A DNA stretch of 64,000 nucleotides, taken from Sorangium cellulosum. Its GTDB lineage: Bacteria; Myxococcota_A; Polyangia; Polyangiales; Polyangiaceae. A model generated the notes under the pieces. The model was given only the letters and a program-made list of their open reading frames with translations. It ran no database searches and had not been told where the DNA came from. Below, one piece after another: positions 51,561 to 60,647 of the stretch; the stretch's first letter is position 1; each line of letters begins with the position of its first letter. A program made the translations under genes and the position numbers. The stretch lies in the NCBI RefSeq assembly GCF_004135735.1, contig NZ_CP012670.1, positions 6,030,501 through 6,094,500 on the forward strand, given 5' to 3'.

Positions 51561-52624
51561 GAGGCCTCGGCGGCGCGCCGGATGAGGACGACCATGCGGT
51601 CGAGCATCGCCTCGAGCATGTCCCAGCCGTCGCGCACGATCGCGTGCAGCCGCTCGTGCGCCACGGGGGCGAGGCTCCGGAGGAGGTCCTCCCCGATCTG
51701 GGTGTGCGCGTCGTCCGCCTCCTCGTGGACGCTGAAGTAAGGGGCGAGGTGGGCCTCGCCCTCGAACGCCCTCGCGGCCTCGCTGTGGAACGCGTGGGCG
51801 CTCACCTCGAGGACGAGGTGGACGAGCGCCGCCTTCTCCGCGTTGTCGCGCGTGAGCATCTGCGCGACGAACCACTCCCCGGCCGCCTCCACGATGGGAT
51901 CGCGGCAGCGCGGCCCCTCCTCGAGCGCCGGCACCAGCATGCGATCGTGGCCGATCTCCTCCTGGAGGTGACGCGAGAACCCCTCGGCGAAGGAGGGGTC
52001 GACGCAGGTCGCCTGGCGCAGGAGCATCAAGCGCTGGAACGTCGCCGACCACCGCTGCAGGAGATCGAGGAACATCGCCCGTGCCCGCGGGTCCCGCAGC
52101 AGGCCGTCGCGGAGGAGCTGGAAGTACGGCGTGCGCACGTGCGCCTCGAGGCGGCGCTGGCTGTAGGCGCGCAGCGGCGAGAGCGGGTCCGCGGCGGCGG
52201 GGGGCCTCACCATCGGCTCCTCGACGCGCTCGTAGAGGCCCGCCTGCTCGAACTGGACCGACAGGGCGACGATGCCGTCCGGCGCCGAGCCGGCGAACCC
52301 GTGGGAGCACCCCGCCGGCACGAGGACGATGTCGCCCGCCGCGAGCGGGCGCTCGAGCTCTCCGAGCAGGCGCCCCGCGCCCTGGCAGACGATGATCATG
52401 GAGCGGATCGGGTGGACGTGCGGCGCGAGGCTCCTGCCGGGGTCGAGCCGGGTCCACGCGACCGCGAGCCGGGCGCGCTCGGGGATGAAGCCGGCCACCG
52501 CGGCGTGCCGCCGGAAGTCGCGGTGCTCGCCGAGATCGAACACCGCCCCGTCCACCTCGACCGTCGTGATGGCGGGGAGCTCATGTCGCGCGATGACGCT
52601 CACACGGTTCAACTCAGGATTCAT
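51557..52624 (-). CDS. Cupin + haem-oxygenase-like diiron oxygenase fusion
   Basis: The protein has 355 residues. Residues 40-128 form a cupin with a three-histidine metal site: H69 and H71 in PHVHPIRSM, where the usual Glu is replaced, and H108 in PAGCSHGF. Residues about 150-350 are a haem-oxygenase-like diiron oxygenase (HDO) domain with candidate ligands E223-x2-H226 (HLQEEIGHD), E273 (VLEVSAHAFH), and H300-x3-D304-x2-H307 (YFSVHEEADDAH). SznF, which makes the N-nitroso group of streptozotocin, combines the same two domains in the opposite order, and its cupin iron is held by three histidines. N-oxygenation or N-N bond chemistry is therefore a reasonable inference. The start overlaps the flavoenzyme gene by 11 bp. 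Confidence 0.82.
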   Translation of the reverse strand: MNPELNRVSVIARHELPAITTVEVDGAVFDLGEHRDFRRHAAVAGFIPERARLAVAWTRLDPGRSLAPHVHPIRSMIIVCQGAGRLLGELERPLAAGDIVLVPAGCSHGFAGSAPDGIVALSVQFEQAGLYERVEEPMVRPPAAADPLSPLRAYSQRRLEAHVRTPYFQLLRDGLLRDPRARAMFLDLLQRWSATFQRLMLLRQATCVDPSFAEGFSRHLQEEIGHDRMLVPALEEGPRCRDPIVEAAGEWFVAQMLTRDNAEKAALVHLVLEVSAHAFHSEAARAFEGEAHLAPYFSVHEEADDAHTQIGEDLLRSLAPVAHERLHAIVRDGWDMLEAMLDRMVVLIRRAAEAS

Positions 52625-53990
52625 GAGAGGACCTCTTCGCCGGCGCCGGCCTGCGGAGCCACCGGACGCCCGTGATCGCGCCCGCGAGGATCCGCTCGAC
52701 CACGGTGAGGCCGAGGGCGCTGCGGAGCGCTGCCTGTCTCTGGATGATCCGCCGCGCCTCGGCGTAGGGGAGATCGCTGTGCGCCACGAGCGCATACTCG
52801 TGGTGCCACAGCGAGGGCAAGAGCCGCTGCAGCGCGGCGTTGATGAGCTGCCGCCCGTGGACGCGGGCCGAGGCGGCGTGCACCTTCAGATAGTCGAAGT
52901 GACCTATCGAGAGCTCGTCGAGCGCGTCGGCGTTGGGCTTCTGCGCGGCGTGGTACTCCGCGAACGCGCGCCGCCGGTCGGAGGGGTGGCGCCCGAGCGC
53001 CGTCGAGAGGACCAGCGCGTCCTCGAGCGCCGCGTTCATCCCCTGCCCGAAGAACGGGTAGACCGCGTGGCACGCGTCCCCGACGAGGACCAGCAGATCG
53101 CCGCTGTTCCACGTCGAGACGCGCGTCCTCACGAGCGCGCTGTACCTGGCGCTCCGCGCCGAGTCGCGGAGGCTGCCGCTCGCGCGGTAGAGGGCCGGGA
53201 AGTCCGCGTGGAAGGCGGCCTCGAGCGCGTCCACCCCGACGCCGCTCTCCACGATGAAGCAGCACGAGAAGGAGCCGTCGACGTTCGGGATCGCCACGAG
53301 CGCGGACCTCCGGCCGGGCCAGACGTGCAGCGCCTGCGCGGAGATGCCGAGTCGGCGCCCGTCGCCCTGGCTGATCGTGAGCTCGGCGTAGCCGTGGGAG
53401 AACGTGTGCTGCTCCACGGACACCGCCTCTCGAGCGCCGAGCGCGCCGCGCACCCAGGAGTGGACGCCGTCCGCGCCGACGATGAAGGCGGGCGAGAGGC
53501 GCGCGCTCGCGCCGTTCTGCCGGCGAAACCGGAGCTCGCCGCCCGGGCTCAGCTCGTCCAGCGTGACGTTGAACTCCACCTGGACCCCCGGGCTCGCGAG
53601 CGCCCGATCGAGCAGCGCGATGATGAGATCGCGCCGCTTCAGGGCATACAGGAGCTGCGCCGCGCCCCCGTAGCTCTGCGCGACCTGCCCGCCGCCCGGG
53701 AGGTGGACGACGCGCGACTCCATCCGCACGGCGGCGGCGAGCGCCCGCTCGGCGAGCCCCAGCCGCTCGAGCACGCGGCGCCCGCGACCCGACAGGGTGA
53801 AATTGATCGTGCGCCCCTCCTGGTACGCCACGCGAGGATCCGGGCGCTTCTCGAGCACGCGGACCTTGATTCCTTGCTCGGCGAGCAAGATCGCCAGCGA
53901 GAGCCCGGAGATCCCGCCGCCCACGATGACGGCGCCGGACGGGGAGCTCGTCTCATCTTGTCTCGGAGGACTCAAAGAAGCCTGCATCAT
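52614..53990 (-). CDS. Kynurenine 3-monooxygenase-like FAD hydroxylase
   Basis: The protein has 458 residues. The Rossmann fingerprint VIVGGGISGLSLAILLAEQG lies at residues 21-40 and is followed by EGRTINFTLSGRGRRVLERL, closest to the GRSINLALS-type block of kynurenine 3-monooxygenase. FIVGADGVHSWVR and GDACHAVYPFFGQGMNAALE are the usual second and third FAD motifs. A C-terminal hydrophobic segment (VVERILAGAITGVRWL) resembles the membrane or helical tail of KMO. It would hydroxylate an aromatic amino-acid-derived ring using NAD(P)H. First gene of the run. No strong Shine-Dalgarno sequence precedes the tandem ATGATG start. Confidence 0.85.
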   Translation of the reverse strand: MMQASLSPPRQDETSSPSGAVIVGGGISGLSLAILLAEQGIKVRVLEKRPDPRVAYQEGRTINFTLSGRGRRVLERLGLAERALAAAVRMESRVVHLPGGGQVAQSYGGAAQLLYALKRRDLIIALLDRALASPGVQVEFNVTLDELSPGGELRFRRQNGASARLSPAFIVGADGVHSWVRGALGAREAVSVEQHTFSHGYAELTISQGDGRRLGISAQALHVWPGRRSALVAIPNVDGSFSCCFIVESGVGVDALEAAFHADFPALYRASGSLRDSARSARYSALVRTRVSTWNSGDLLVLVGDACHAVYPFFGQGMNAALEDALVLSTALGRHPSDRRRAFAEYHAAQKPNADALDELSIGHFDYLKVHAASARVHGRQLINAALQRLLPSLWHHEYALVAHSDLPYAEARRIIQRQAALRSALGLTVVERILAGAITGVRWLRRPAPAKRSSHES

Positions 53991-53996
53991 GATGCA
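53983..53996. promoter_or_regulatory. 14-bp perfect palindrome over the cluster's first start codon
   Basis: TGCATCATGATGCA is fully self-complementary and covers the ATGATG start of the flavoenzyme gene. It could be an operator or a translation-controlling hairpin. Chance cannot be excluded, as it partly arises from the ATG repeat. Confidence 0.3.
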
Positions 53997-53999
53997 CCC

Positions 54000-55055
54000 G
54001 AACGGTTAATCGCAGACCGACCACGGAGCGCGGTCCGCGACTCGAGCAAGCCCGGAGCAACTCGATGGTTCGGCGGTCGGAGCGCGCGCCACGGAGCACG
54101 ACACGACTGCCCAAGCCACGCCGTGTCAGGGCCAGCGTCGCAGCGGTCATCTGGGTTACAGCTGAGCCTGGCGAATCATCGATCCAAGCCGGGCGAAGTC
54201 AAGCCCACAACAACATTTTACCAATTGCGCCGTGAGCGCCCTTCTCGGGAACAACCATGACACGCGCGCATGTTTCGTGCAGGAAGCATACACCGTGAAA
54301 CGTTCCATCGACGGGGCTACGCGGGCGTTCGGGATCTTCAATGCGCTGGACGGCGAACGGCGTGGGCGCTTCACGGCGTGATGAGGCTCGAGGGCGCGGG
54401 GGGCCGGGCAGCGCCCGCTGCGATCGAGCGGCGGCTCCGAGGCATGCCGCGATCTCGCGCGCTGCTCGTACCGCCGGACGAGAATGATGTCCGAGCGCGC
54501 CCGTCAATACTCATCGAGGCCTGAAGAAATATTCAGATACATCGATTCAAGCGGCGGAGAGGCGCTCTCGCTCGTGAGGCGCGGGTAATCCATCTCGTGG
54601 TTAACGCTTGCAATCGTCAATGGCGCCCTCGTGTCCTGGCGGCGCAGCGCCTTTCTGTTGGATTCTCTCGTCCAGGGCACGAAGCATCGTCGTCCGCGAC
54701 CCCCGCCGGGCTCCGAGGATGTACTCGGCACCGGCGCCCCGTGCGCGAGGGCGACGCTCGCTTGGCTCGAGAGCTGCCGCCCGAGGGGATCCACGCGCCC
54801 GGGGCGCCTCGCCCCCTGCGCCGTGGCGGGCGCGCCCCTCGCCGCGCGCCGGCTCGGTCGCGCGCGAACCGTCCATGAGGCCGATCTCTCGGACGCGCCA
54901 TCGCCCTCGACCGGGGGACCGCGCGCGCGGCGGCCAGGCGGCAATCGCCCTTCACCGCGCAGGAGGCGCGCGCTCGGGCGCGCGGAGCGCCCGCCGCGCT
55001 GACCGTGGACCAGGCGGCGACCGGCGGCCGATGACGATGACGGCGGATCGGCGGC
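54000..55055. other. Upstream region of the biosynthetic run, no convincing gene
   Basis: This roughly 1-kb spacer has two AT-richer patches, 54,170-54,260 and 54,490-54,610, unusual for this genome and likely to hold promoters. Frames in 54,270-54,950 are open in several phases at once and show only Arg/Ala/Pro-rich shadow sequence. I see no regulator gene. Confidence 0.45.
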
Positions 55056-55829
55056 TCACCCGCCGCGCCAGAGCATCCGCGGCGAGCGCTCCCCCGGCAG
55101 CGTCAGCTCCGCGTTCACGCCGTAGCAGTACTTGGAGAACGAGTAGCGGACGAGCTCGAGGCGCTTGACCATCGCGACCATCCAGGCCGGCGGCCGACGC
55201 TCGAACTTGAGCTCGAGCACGGTGATGGGCTCCGCCGTCCGCGTCTGCACCGTGTGATCGATGGGCCGCCACCTCCGGGGGTCCGCCTCCAGATCGAGCG
55301 TATCCCGGCTCTGCACCGTGATCTTGGAGTCGAACGTCAGCCGCGCGTACGACTCTAGCTCGCTGATGTACGCCTCCCGCACGTACTCGACGAGCACCAC
55401 CGGGTGGATGTGGTGGCGGTGATACGGGGCGAGGAAGCGCAGGGCCGCCTTCCGCGCCGAGGGCGGCAGCGCGCCGAGCGCCGCCTCGCGCCCGGCCAGC
55501 ACGTCGCGCCACAGGTCCGCCGGCACGGCGGCGCGCGTCTTGATGATGACGTCCAGCCGCCGCCGCTTGACCTCCAGGAACACGGGGCTCTTCGTGCTCC
55601 CCGGGTACATGCGGGCGCGCAGCTTGAAGCGATCCCCCTGCTCCCGCTCGTTGGCCCAGTAGAGGTCGAAGCGGTCCGTGTCGAAGTAGAGCGACCGGAT
55701 GCGGTACGTCCCGTCCGGCCCGGCGTACTTGTCGATCCGCGAGGTCGTCTGCACCGTGGCCCGGATCGCCGGGATGAGCCGATCCGGGATCAGATATTTG
55801 TACTCGTAGCGTTCGATGATGTTGTCCAG
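55056..55829 (-). CDS. VTC-domain polyphosphate polymerase-like protein, apparent CTG start
   Basis: The protein has 257 residues. The VTC fold is complete only if translation starts at CTG 55,829: LDNIIERYEYKYLIPDRLIP, then YRIRSLYFDTDRFDLYWANE, KLRARMYPGST, FLEVKRRRLDVIIKTR, and ELKFERRPPAWMVAMVKRLE. The tunnel-lining Lys/Arg/Glu residues are present. A TGA lies five codons upstream and GGAGAG precedes the CTG at good spacing. The GTG at 55,754 would delete the first beta strand. VTC-type enzymes make polyphosphate from ATP. The PhoU/PiT genes diverge from it, pointing to phosphate storage. Confidence 0.82.
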   Translation of the reverse strand: MDNIIERYEYKYLIPDRLIPAIRATVQTTSRIDKYAGPDGTYRIRSLYFDTDRFDLYWANEREQGDRFKLRARMYPGSTKSPVFLEVKRRRLDVIIKTRAAVPADLWRDVLAGREAALGALPPSARKAALRFLAPYHRHHIHPVVLVEYVREAYISELESYARLTFDSKITVQSRDTLDLEADPRRWRPIDHTVQTRTAEPITVLELKFERRPPAWMVAMVKRLELVRYSFSKYCYGVNAELTLPGERSPRMLWRGG

Positions 55830-56133
55830 GGCCGTCTCTCCTCAGGGCGCGACGCGAGCGGCGTGCTCTCGCGATCGAACGACGGGTCCTCCAGGGATGC
55901 GCTCCGTCCCGTGGGGGACGAAGATGAGCCGCCCGTCTGCCGGGCGGTTGCATGCACGATGAAATATTAGCACGAGAGAGGATCAACGCATCTCCCTGCG
56001 TGCTCGATCGTAAAAGCCGGCGGCGGACCCCGCAAGAGGCGGACGCGTGACCCATGTTTGCGATCATGCACGAGGAGTTTTTGTTTGTTTGCTCGCGTTG
56101 ACGTACCCGGCGACGCCGCGGTACGACCGCGCT
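55830..56133. promoter_or_regulatory. Divergent promoter region of the phosphate genes
   Basis: This 300-bp spacer includes an AT-richer patch around 55,960-56,000. A -35-like TTGACG at 56,098-56,103 with 17-bp spacing to GTACGA (56,121-56,126) lies just before the DUF47 start. If used, the mRNA would have almost no leader. The -10 match is poor. No obvious Pho box. Confidence 0.3.
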
Positions 56134-56751
56134 ATGGGATTGACCCAGGACTCTTTCTTCTTCGACGCCCTCTCCGAGCACGCACAGAAGAGCGTCACCG
56201 CGAGCAAGCTCCTCCTGGACATGCTCGACCGGCCCCAGGACGCCCCGGGCATCGCCAGGCAGATCAAGGAGCTCGAGCACGAGGGAGACCGGATCACGCA
56301 CCGCTGCCTCGCCGCGCTGCACAAGACGTGGATCACCCCCCTCGATCGGGAGGAGATCCACGCGCTGATCGCCCGGCTCGACGACGTGCTCGACTGCATC
56401 GAGGCCGCCAGCGAGCGTATCGTCCTGTTCGAGATCGAGAGCGCGATGCCGGGCGCGCGCCTCCTCGCGGAGTCGCTGGTGGCCGGGTGCACCGCCTTGA
56501 GCTCGGCGACCGGCCTGCTCCGCAACATGAAGGACCGCGACCGGCTGCTCGCGCTCTGCGTCGAGATCAACCAGCATGAGAACGCCGCCGACACGCACTA
56601 CCGCGAGGCGCTGGCGGCGCTCTTCAAGCAGGGTAACGATCCGCTCCTCGTGCTGAAGTGGCGTGACATCTACGACCAGCTCGAGGACGCCAGCGATCGG
56701 TGCGAGGACGTCGCCAACATCATTGAGGGCGTGGTGCTCGAGCACGCATGA
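56134..56751 (+). CDS. DUF47/PhoU-like phosphate transport regulator
   Basis: The protein has 205 residues, entirely helical and typical of DUF47: FFFDALSEHAQKSVTASKLL, then IKELEHEGDRITHRCLAALH, then TPLDREEIHALIARLDDVLD and LKWRDIYDQLEDASDRCEDV. Members bind metals through E/D-rich helices and are encoded with PiT transporters, whose activity they modulate. ATG at 56,134 is chosen because the family starts near FFD. A GTG at 56,047 is possible. The stop overlaps the PiT start (ATGA). Confidence 0.9.
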   Translation: MGLTQDSFFFDALSEHAQKSVTASKLLLDMLDRPQDAPGIARQIKELEHEGDRITHRCLAALHKTWITPLDREEIHALIARLDDVLDCIEAASERIVLFEIESAMPGARLLAESLVAGCTALSSATGLLRNMKDRDRLLALCVEINQHENAADTHYREALAALFKQGNDPLLVLKWRDIYDQLEDASDRCEDVANIIEGVVLEHA

Positions 56752-57755
56752 CGACCTACATCCTCGCCATCATCGTGGTCGCGCTGATCTTCGACTTCAT
56801 CAACGGCTTCCACGACGCCGCCAACTCCATCGCCACCGTGGTCTCCACGCGGGTGCTCTCCCCGCGCACCGCGGTGATCTGGGCCGCGCTCTTCAACTTC
56901 ATCGCGTTCGCCCTGTTCGAGCCGACGGTCGCCCGCAACATCGCCAAGGGCGTCGAGCCGGCCTTCGTCACCCCCAACGTGATCCTCGGGGGCCTCTCCG
57001 GCGCGGTCATCTGGAACCTGCTCACCTGGTGGTGGGGCCTGCCGTCGTCGTCCTCGCACGCGCTCATGGGCGGCCTGGCGGGCGCGGCCGTGACCAACGC
57101 CGGCCGCGTCTCGGTGCTCGACTCGAAGATCTTCGGCATGACCGCGGCGTTCATCGTCATCTCGCCGCTCGTGGGCTCCGTGATCGGGTTCGCGCTGATG
57201 CACGCCATCCGGTGGCTCGGGCGGAGCTGGACGCCCCGGAACGTGGACGTGCGGTTCCGGCGGCTGCAGCTCGTCTCGGCAGCGGCCTACTCGCTCGGGC
57301 ACGGCGGCAACGACGCGCAGAAGACCATGGGCATCATCACCGCGCTGCTCGTCTCGGCGGGCGTCCAGGAGGGCGGCGAGAAGATGCAGCCCATGCTCTG
57401 GGTCGTGCTGGCCTGCCACGCCGCGATGGGCCTGGGCACGCTCTCGGGCGGGTGGCGGATCGTGAAGACCATGGGGATGAAGATCACGAAGCTGAAGCCC
57501 GTGGGCGGCTTCGCCGCGGAGAGCGCGGGCGCGGCCACGCTCTTCAGCGCGACCGCGCTCGGGGTCCCGGTGAGCACCACGCACACCATCACCGGCGCGA
57601 TCGTCGGCGTCGGCGCCGTGGGCGGCCGGCTGTCGGCGGTGCGCTGGGGCGTGGCCGGCCGCATCGTCTGGGCCTGGATCTTCACCATCCCGGCCTCGGC
57701 GCTGCTCGCCGCCCTGACCTACGCCGCGGCCCGCGCGGTGACCGGCGCGCCCTGA
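56748..57755 (+). CDS. PiT-family inorganic phosphate transporter
   Basis: The protein has 335 residues with about 10 membrane segments. The duplicated PiT signature is present: IFDFINGFHDAANSIATVVS at the N-terminus and SLGHGGNDAQKTMGI in the second half, plus GVPVSTTHTITGAIVGVGAV. PiT carriers import phosphate with protons or divalent metals. It is translationally coupled to the DUF47 gene and divergent from the VTC-domain gene, so uptake and polyphosphate storage may be linked. Confidence 0.93.
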   Translation: MTTYILAIIVVALIFDFINGFHDAANSIATVVSTRVLSPRTAVIWAALFNFIAFALFEPTVARNIAKGVEPAFVTPNVILGGLSGAVIWNLLTWWWGLPSSSSHALMGGLAGAAVTNAGRVSVLDSKIFGMTAAFIVISPLVGSVIGFALMHAIRWLGRSWTPRNVDVRFRRLQLVSAAAYSLGHGGNDAQKTMGIITALLVSAGVQEGGEKMQPMLWVVLACHAAMGLGTLSGGWRIVKTMGMKITKLKPVGGFAAESAGAATLFSATALGVPVSTTHTITGAIVGVGAVGGRLSAVRWGVAGRIVWAWIFTIPASALLAALTYAAARAVTGAP

Positions 57756-57878
57756 GCGGGGCCGCGGGCGACGAGATCGCTCGCCGCCGGGGCCCGCTCG
57801 GTGTCACTGCGGGCCCTCTCGAGCAGGACGCGTCCGGTGCCTGGCCGCCCCCTTGCTAAAGGCTAAAGTCCGCGTCGC

Positions 57879-60647
57879 ATGAGCGGCACGAAGCAGGAGC
57901 GCGCCCGTGCGGGCGCAGACCAGGGCTGGCATGCCCGCCCCGTCGAGGAGGTCGTCGCGGAGCTCCGAAGCAGCCTGTCCCACGGGCTGGACAGCGCGGA
58001 GGCGCGGCGCCGGCTGGACCAGCACGGGCCCAACACGCTCACGCCGCGCCGAAAGCGGGGGCCGCTGCTCCGCTTCCTGCTGCAGCTCCACCAGCCGTTG
58101 ATCTACATCCTCATCGCCGCCGGCGTCGTCACGCTGGCGCTGGGCGAGCGCGTGGACGCCAGCGTGATCTTCGGCGTCGTGCTCGTCAACGCGATCGTCG
58201 GCTTCGTGCAGGAGAGCAAGGCCGTGTCGGCGATCGAGGCGCTGGCCAGGACCCTGGTCGCCGAGGCGACCGTGCTGCGCAACGGCGAGGCCAGGCGGAT
58301 CCCGGCGGCTGGGATCGTGCCCGGCGACGTGGTCCTCCTGCAGTCGGGCGACAAGGTGCCGGCCGATATACGCCTGGCCCACGCGCGCGAGCCGCAGATC
58401 GATGAGTCCGCGCTGACCGGAGAGTCGGTGCCGGTGCCCAAGCAGGCCGAGGCGCTGGGCGAGGACGTGGTGCTCGCGGATCGCAGGAACATGGCCTACG
58501 CGTCGAGCCTCGTGACCTACGGTCAAGCCAAGGGCGTCGTCGTCGCCACCGGGGACCACACCGAGGTCGGCAAGATCTCGACCCTGATCTCCACGGTCGA
58601 GGAGCTGAAGACGCCGCTGGCGCGCAACATCGCGCGGTTCAGCCACGTCCTCCTCGTGATCATCCTCGGGCTGGGCGCGCTGACGGTCGGCGTCGGGACG
58701 TCGGTGCGCGGGCGGCCGTGGGGCGAGGCGTTCATGGCCGCGGTGGCGCTGGCGGTGGCGGCCATCCCCGAGGGGCTGCCGGCCGTGGTCACGATCATCC
58801 TGGCCATCGGCGTGTCGCGCATGGCGCGCAGGCGCGCGATCATCCGCAAGCTCCCCGCCGTCGAGACGCTGGGCAGCACCACCGTCATCTGCTCCGACAA
58901 GACCGGGACGCTGACGGAGAACCAGATGACGGTGCGCCGGGTCGTCGCGGGCGGCGAGCCCTTCGAGGTCGGCGGCGGCGGGTACTCGCCCGAGGGCGAG
59001 ATCTCGCGCGGGGAGCGGGCGATCGACGCCCACGACGCCGGAGAGGCCCTCTACGAGACGCTGCGTTGCGGCGTGCTCTGCAATGACGCGATCGTCGTCG
59101 AGAGGGAGGGCCGCTGGGCCGTCGAGGGCGACCCGACGGAGGGCGCGCTGCTCGTCGCGGCGCGCAAGCTCGGGCTGAAGCGGGACGAGGTCGTCGAGGC
59201 CGCGCCGCGGCTGGACTCGATCCCGTTCGAGTCCGACCGGCAGTACATGGCGACGATGCACGACGCCGGCCCGGGCGCGCCACGGGTGGTCTACCTCAAG
59301 GGCTCCGTGGAGCGGACGCTGGCGCGCTGCTCGGAGACGCTGCGGGCCGACGGCTCCGCAGGCCCTGTCGAGCGCGAGCGGATCGTGCTGGCCGCCGAGG
59401 AGATGGCGAGCACGGGGCTGCGCGTCCTCGCGTTCGCGCGCAAGGCGCTCCCCGCGGACGCGAGCCAGATCGAGCACGCCGACGTGGCAGGCGGGATGAC
59501 GTTCCTCGGGCTCCAGGGCATGATCGATCCGCCGCGGCAGGAGGTGATCGCGGCGGTGAAGGCTTGCAAGAGCGCGGGGATCGACGTCAGGATGATCACC
59601 GGCGATCACGCGCTGACCGCGGCGGCGATCGCGAGGGAGATCGGCCTCACGGGCGAGGTCGACGGGGATGGCGCGCTCCGCGCCATGACCGGCCGCGCGC
59701 TGGAGGGCTGCGACGATGAGCGGCTGGTGGAGGCGGCGAGCCGGGTCGCTGTGTTCGCGCGGGTCACGCCCGAGCAGAAGCTGCGCCTCGTGCGGGCGCT
59801 GCAGGCCAGCGGGCATGTCGTGGCGATGACCGGCGACGGCGTCAACGACGCCCCGGCGCTGCGGCAGGCCAACATCGGCGTGGCCATGGGCCTCGCCGGG
59901 ACCGAGGTGGCCAAGGAGGCCGCCGACATGGTGCTCACCGACGACAACTTCGCCTCGATCAAGGCCGCGGTGGAGGAGGGCCGCGGCGTGTTCGACAACC
60001 TGACCAAATTCATCGCCTGGACGCTGCCGACGAACCTCGGCGAGGGGCTCGTGATCCTGATGGCGATCGTCCTCGGTACGCAGCTCCCGATCCTGCCGGC
60101 GCAGATCCTGTGGATCAACATGACCACGGCGGTGCTCCTGGGCATGATGCTGGCGTTCGAGCCGATGGAGGAGGACGCGATGCGGCGGCCGCCGCGTGAT
60201 CCGGACGCGCCGATCCTGAACCAGCCGCTCGTCATGCGCATGGGGCTCGTGGCGCTGATGATGCTCTTCTCGGCGTTCGGCCTGTTCTTCTGGATGAGGC
60301 GGTCAGGCGCCGGCCTCGCCGCGTCCACCACGGTGGCCGTCAACGCGTTCGTGAGCATCGAGATGTTCTACCTGCTCAACTGCCGCTCGCTCACGCACTC
60401 GGTGCTCCACCTCGGCCTCCTCAGCAACCGCCCGCTCGTCCTCGGGCTGCTCGGGATGGCCGCCCTCCAGCTCGTGTTCACCTATGCGCCCGTCATGAAC
60501 CGCCTGTTCCACACCGCGCCGATCGGCTGGCTCGAGTGGCTGCTCATCCTGGTCGCCGGAGCGCTCACCTGGGCGTTCGTGGGCTTCGAGAAATGGGTTC
60601 GCATGCGCACCGGCCGCACCGCGAGACTCCGCGGGATGGCGCTGTAG
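57879..60647 (+). CDS. Cation-transporting P-type ATPase (P2, Ca2+-type)
   Basis: The protein has 922 residues. The cation_ATPase_N domain (RPVEEVVAELRSSLSHGLDS) is followed by the actuator motif LTGESVPVPKQAE, PEGLP in M4 (AIPEGLPAVV), the phosphorylation site CSDKTGTLT with Asp340, the nucleotide domain, and MTGDGVNDAPALRQANIGVA. The C-terminal membrane domain (NLGEGLVILMAIVLG, then ILWINMTTAVLLGMMLAFEP) is of the P2 class. Family resemblance favours Ca2+ or Na+/K+-like bacterial pumps, and ion specificity cannot be fixed. It is complete. The 123-bp gap suggests its own promoter. Confidence 0.92.
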   Translation: MSGTKQERARAGADQGWHARPVEEVVAELRSSLSHGLDSAEARRRLDQHGPNTLTPRRKRGPLLRFLLQLHQPLIYILIAAGVVTLALGERVDASVIFGVVLVNAIVGFVQESKAVSAIEALARTLVAEATVLRNGEARRIPAAGIVPGDVVLLQSGDKVPADIRLAHAREPQIDESALTGESVPVPKQAEALGEDVVLADRRNMAYASSLVTYGQAKGVVVATGDHTEVGKISTLISTVEELKTPLARNIARFSHVLLVIILGLGALTVGVGTSVRGRPWGEAFMAAVALAVAAIPEGLPAVVTIILAIGVSRMARRRAIIRKLPAVETLGSTTVICSDKTGTLTENQMTVRRVVAGGEPFEVGGGGYSPEGEISRGERAIDAHDAGEALYETLRCGVLCNDAIVVEREGRWAVEGDPTEGALLVAARKLGLKRDEVVEAAPRLDSIPFESDRQYMATMHDAGPGAPRVVYLKGSVERTLARCSETLRADGSAGPVERERIVLAAEEMASTGLRVLAFARKALPADASQIEHADVAGGMTFLGLQGMIDPPRQEVIAAVKACKSAGIDVRMITGDHALTAAAIAREIGLTGEVDGDGALRAMTGRALEGCDDERLVEAASRVAVFARVTPEQKLRLVRALQASGHVVAMTGDGVNDAPALRQANIGVAMGLAGTEVAKEAADMVLTDDNFASIKAAVEEGRGVFDNLTKFIAWTLPTNLGEGLVILMAIVLGTQLPILPAQILWINMTTAVLLGMMLAFEPMEEDAMRRPPRDPDAPILNQPLVMRMGLVALMMLFSAFGLFFWMRRSGAGLAASTTVAVNAFVSIEMFYLLNCRSLTHSVLHLGLLSNRPLVLGLLGMAALQLVFTYAPVMNRLFHTAPIGWLEWLLILVAGALTWAFVGFEKWVRMRTGRTARLRGMAL

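Noticed and set aside
54000..55055. Several 70-190 codon frames upstream of the biosynthetic run
   Set aside because: They overlap on both strands, are Arg/Ala/Pro-rich and show no recognisable protein pattern. None has a convincing ribosome site.
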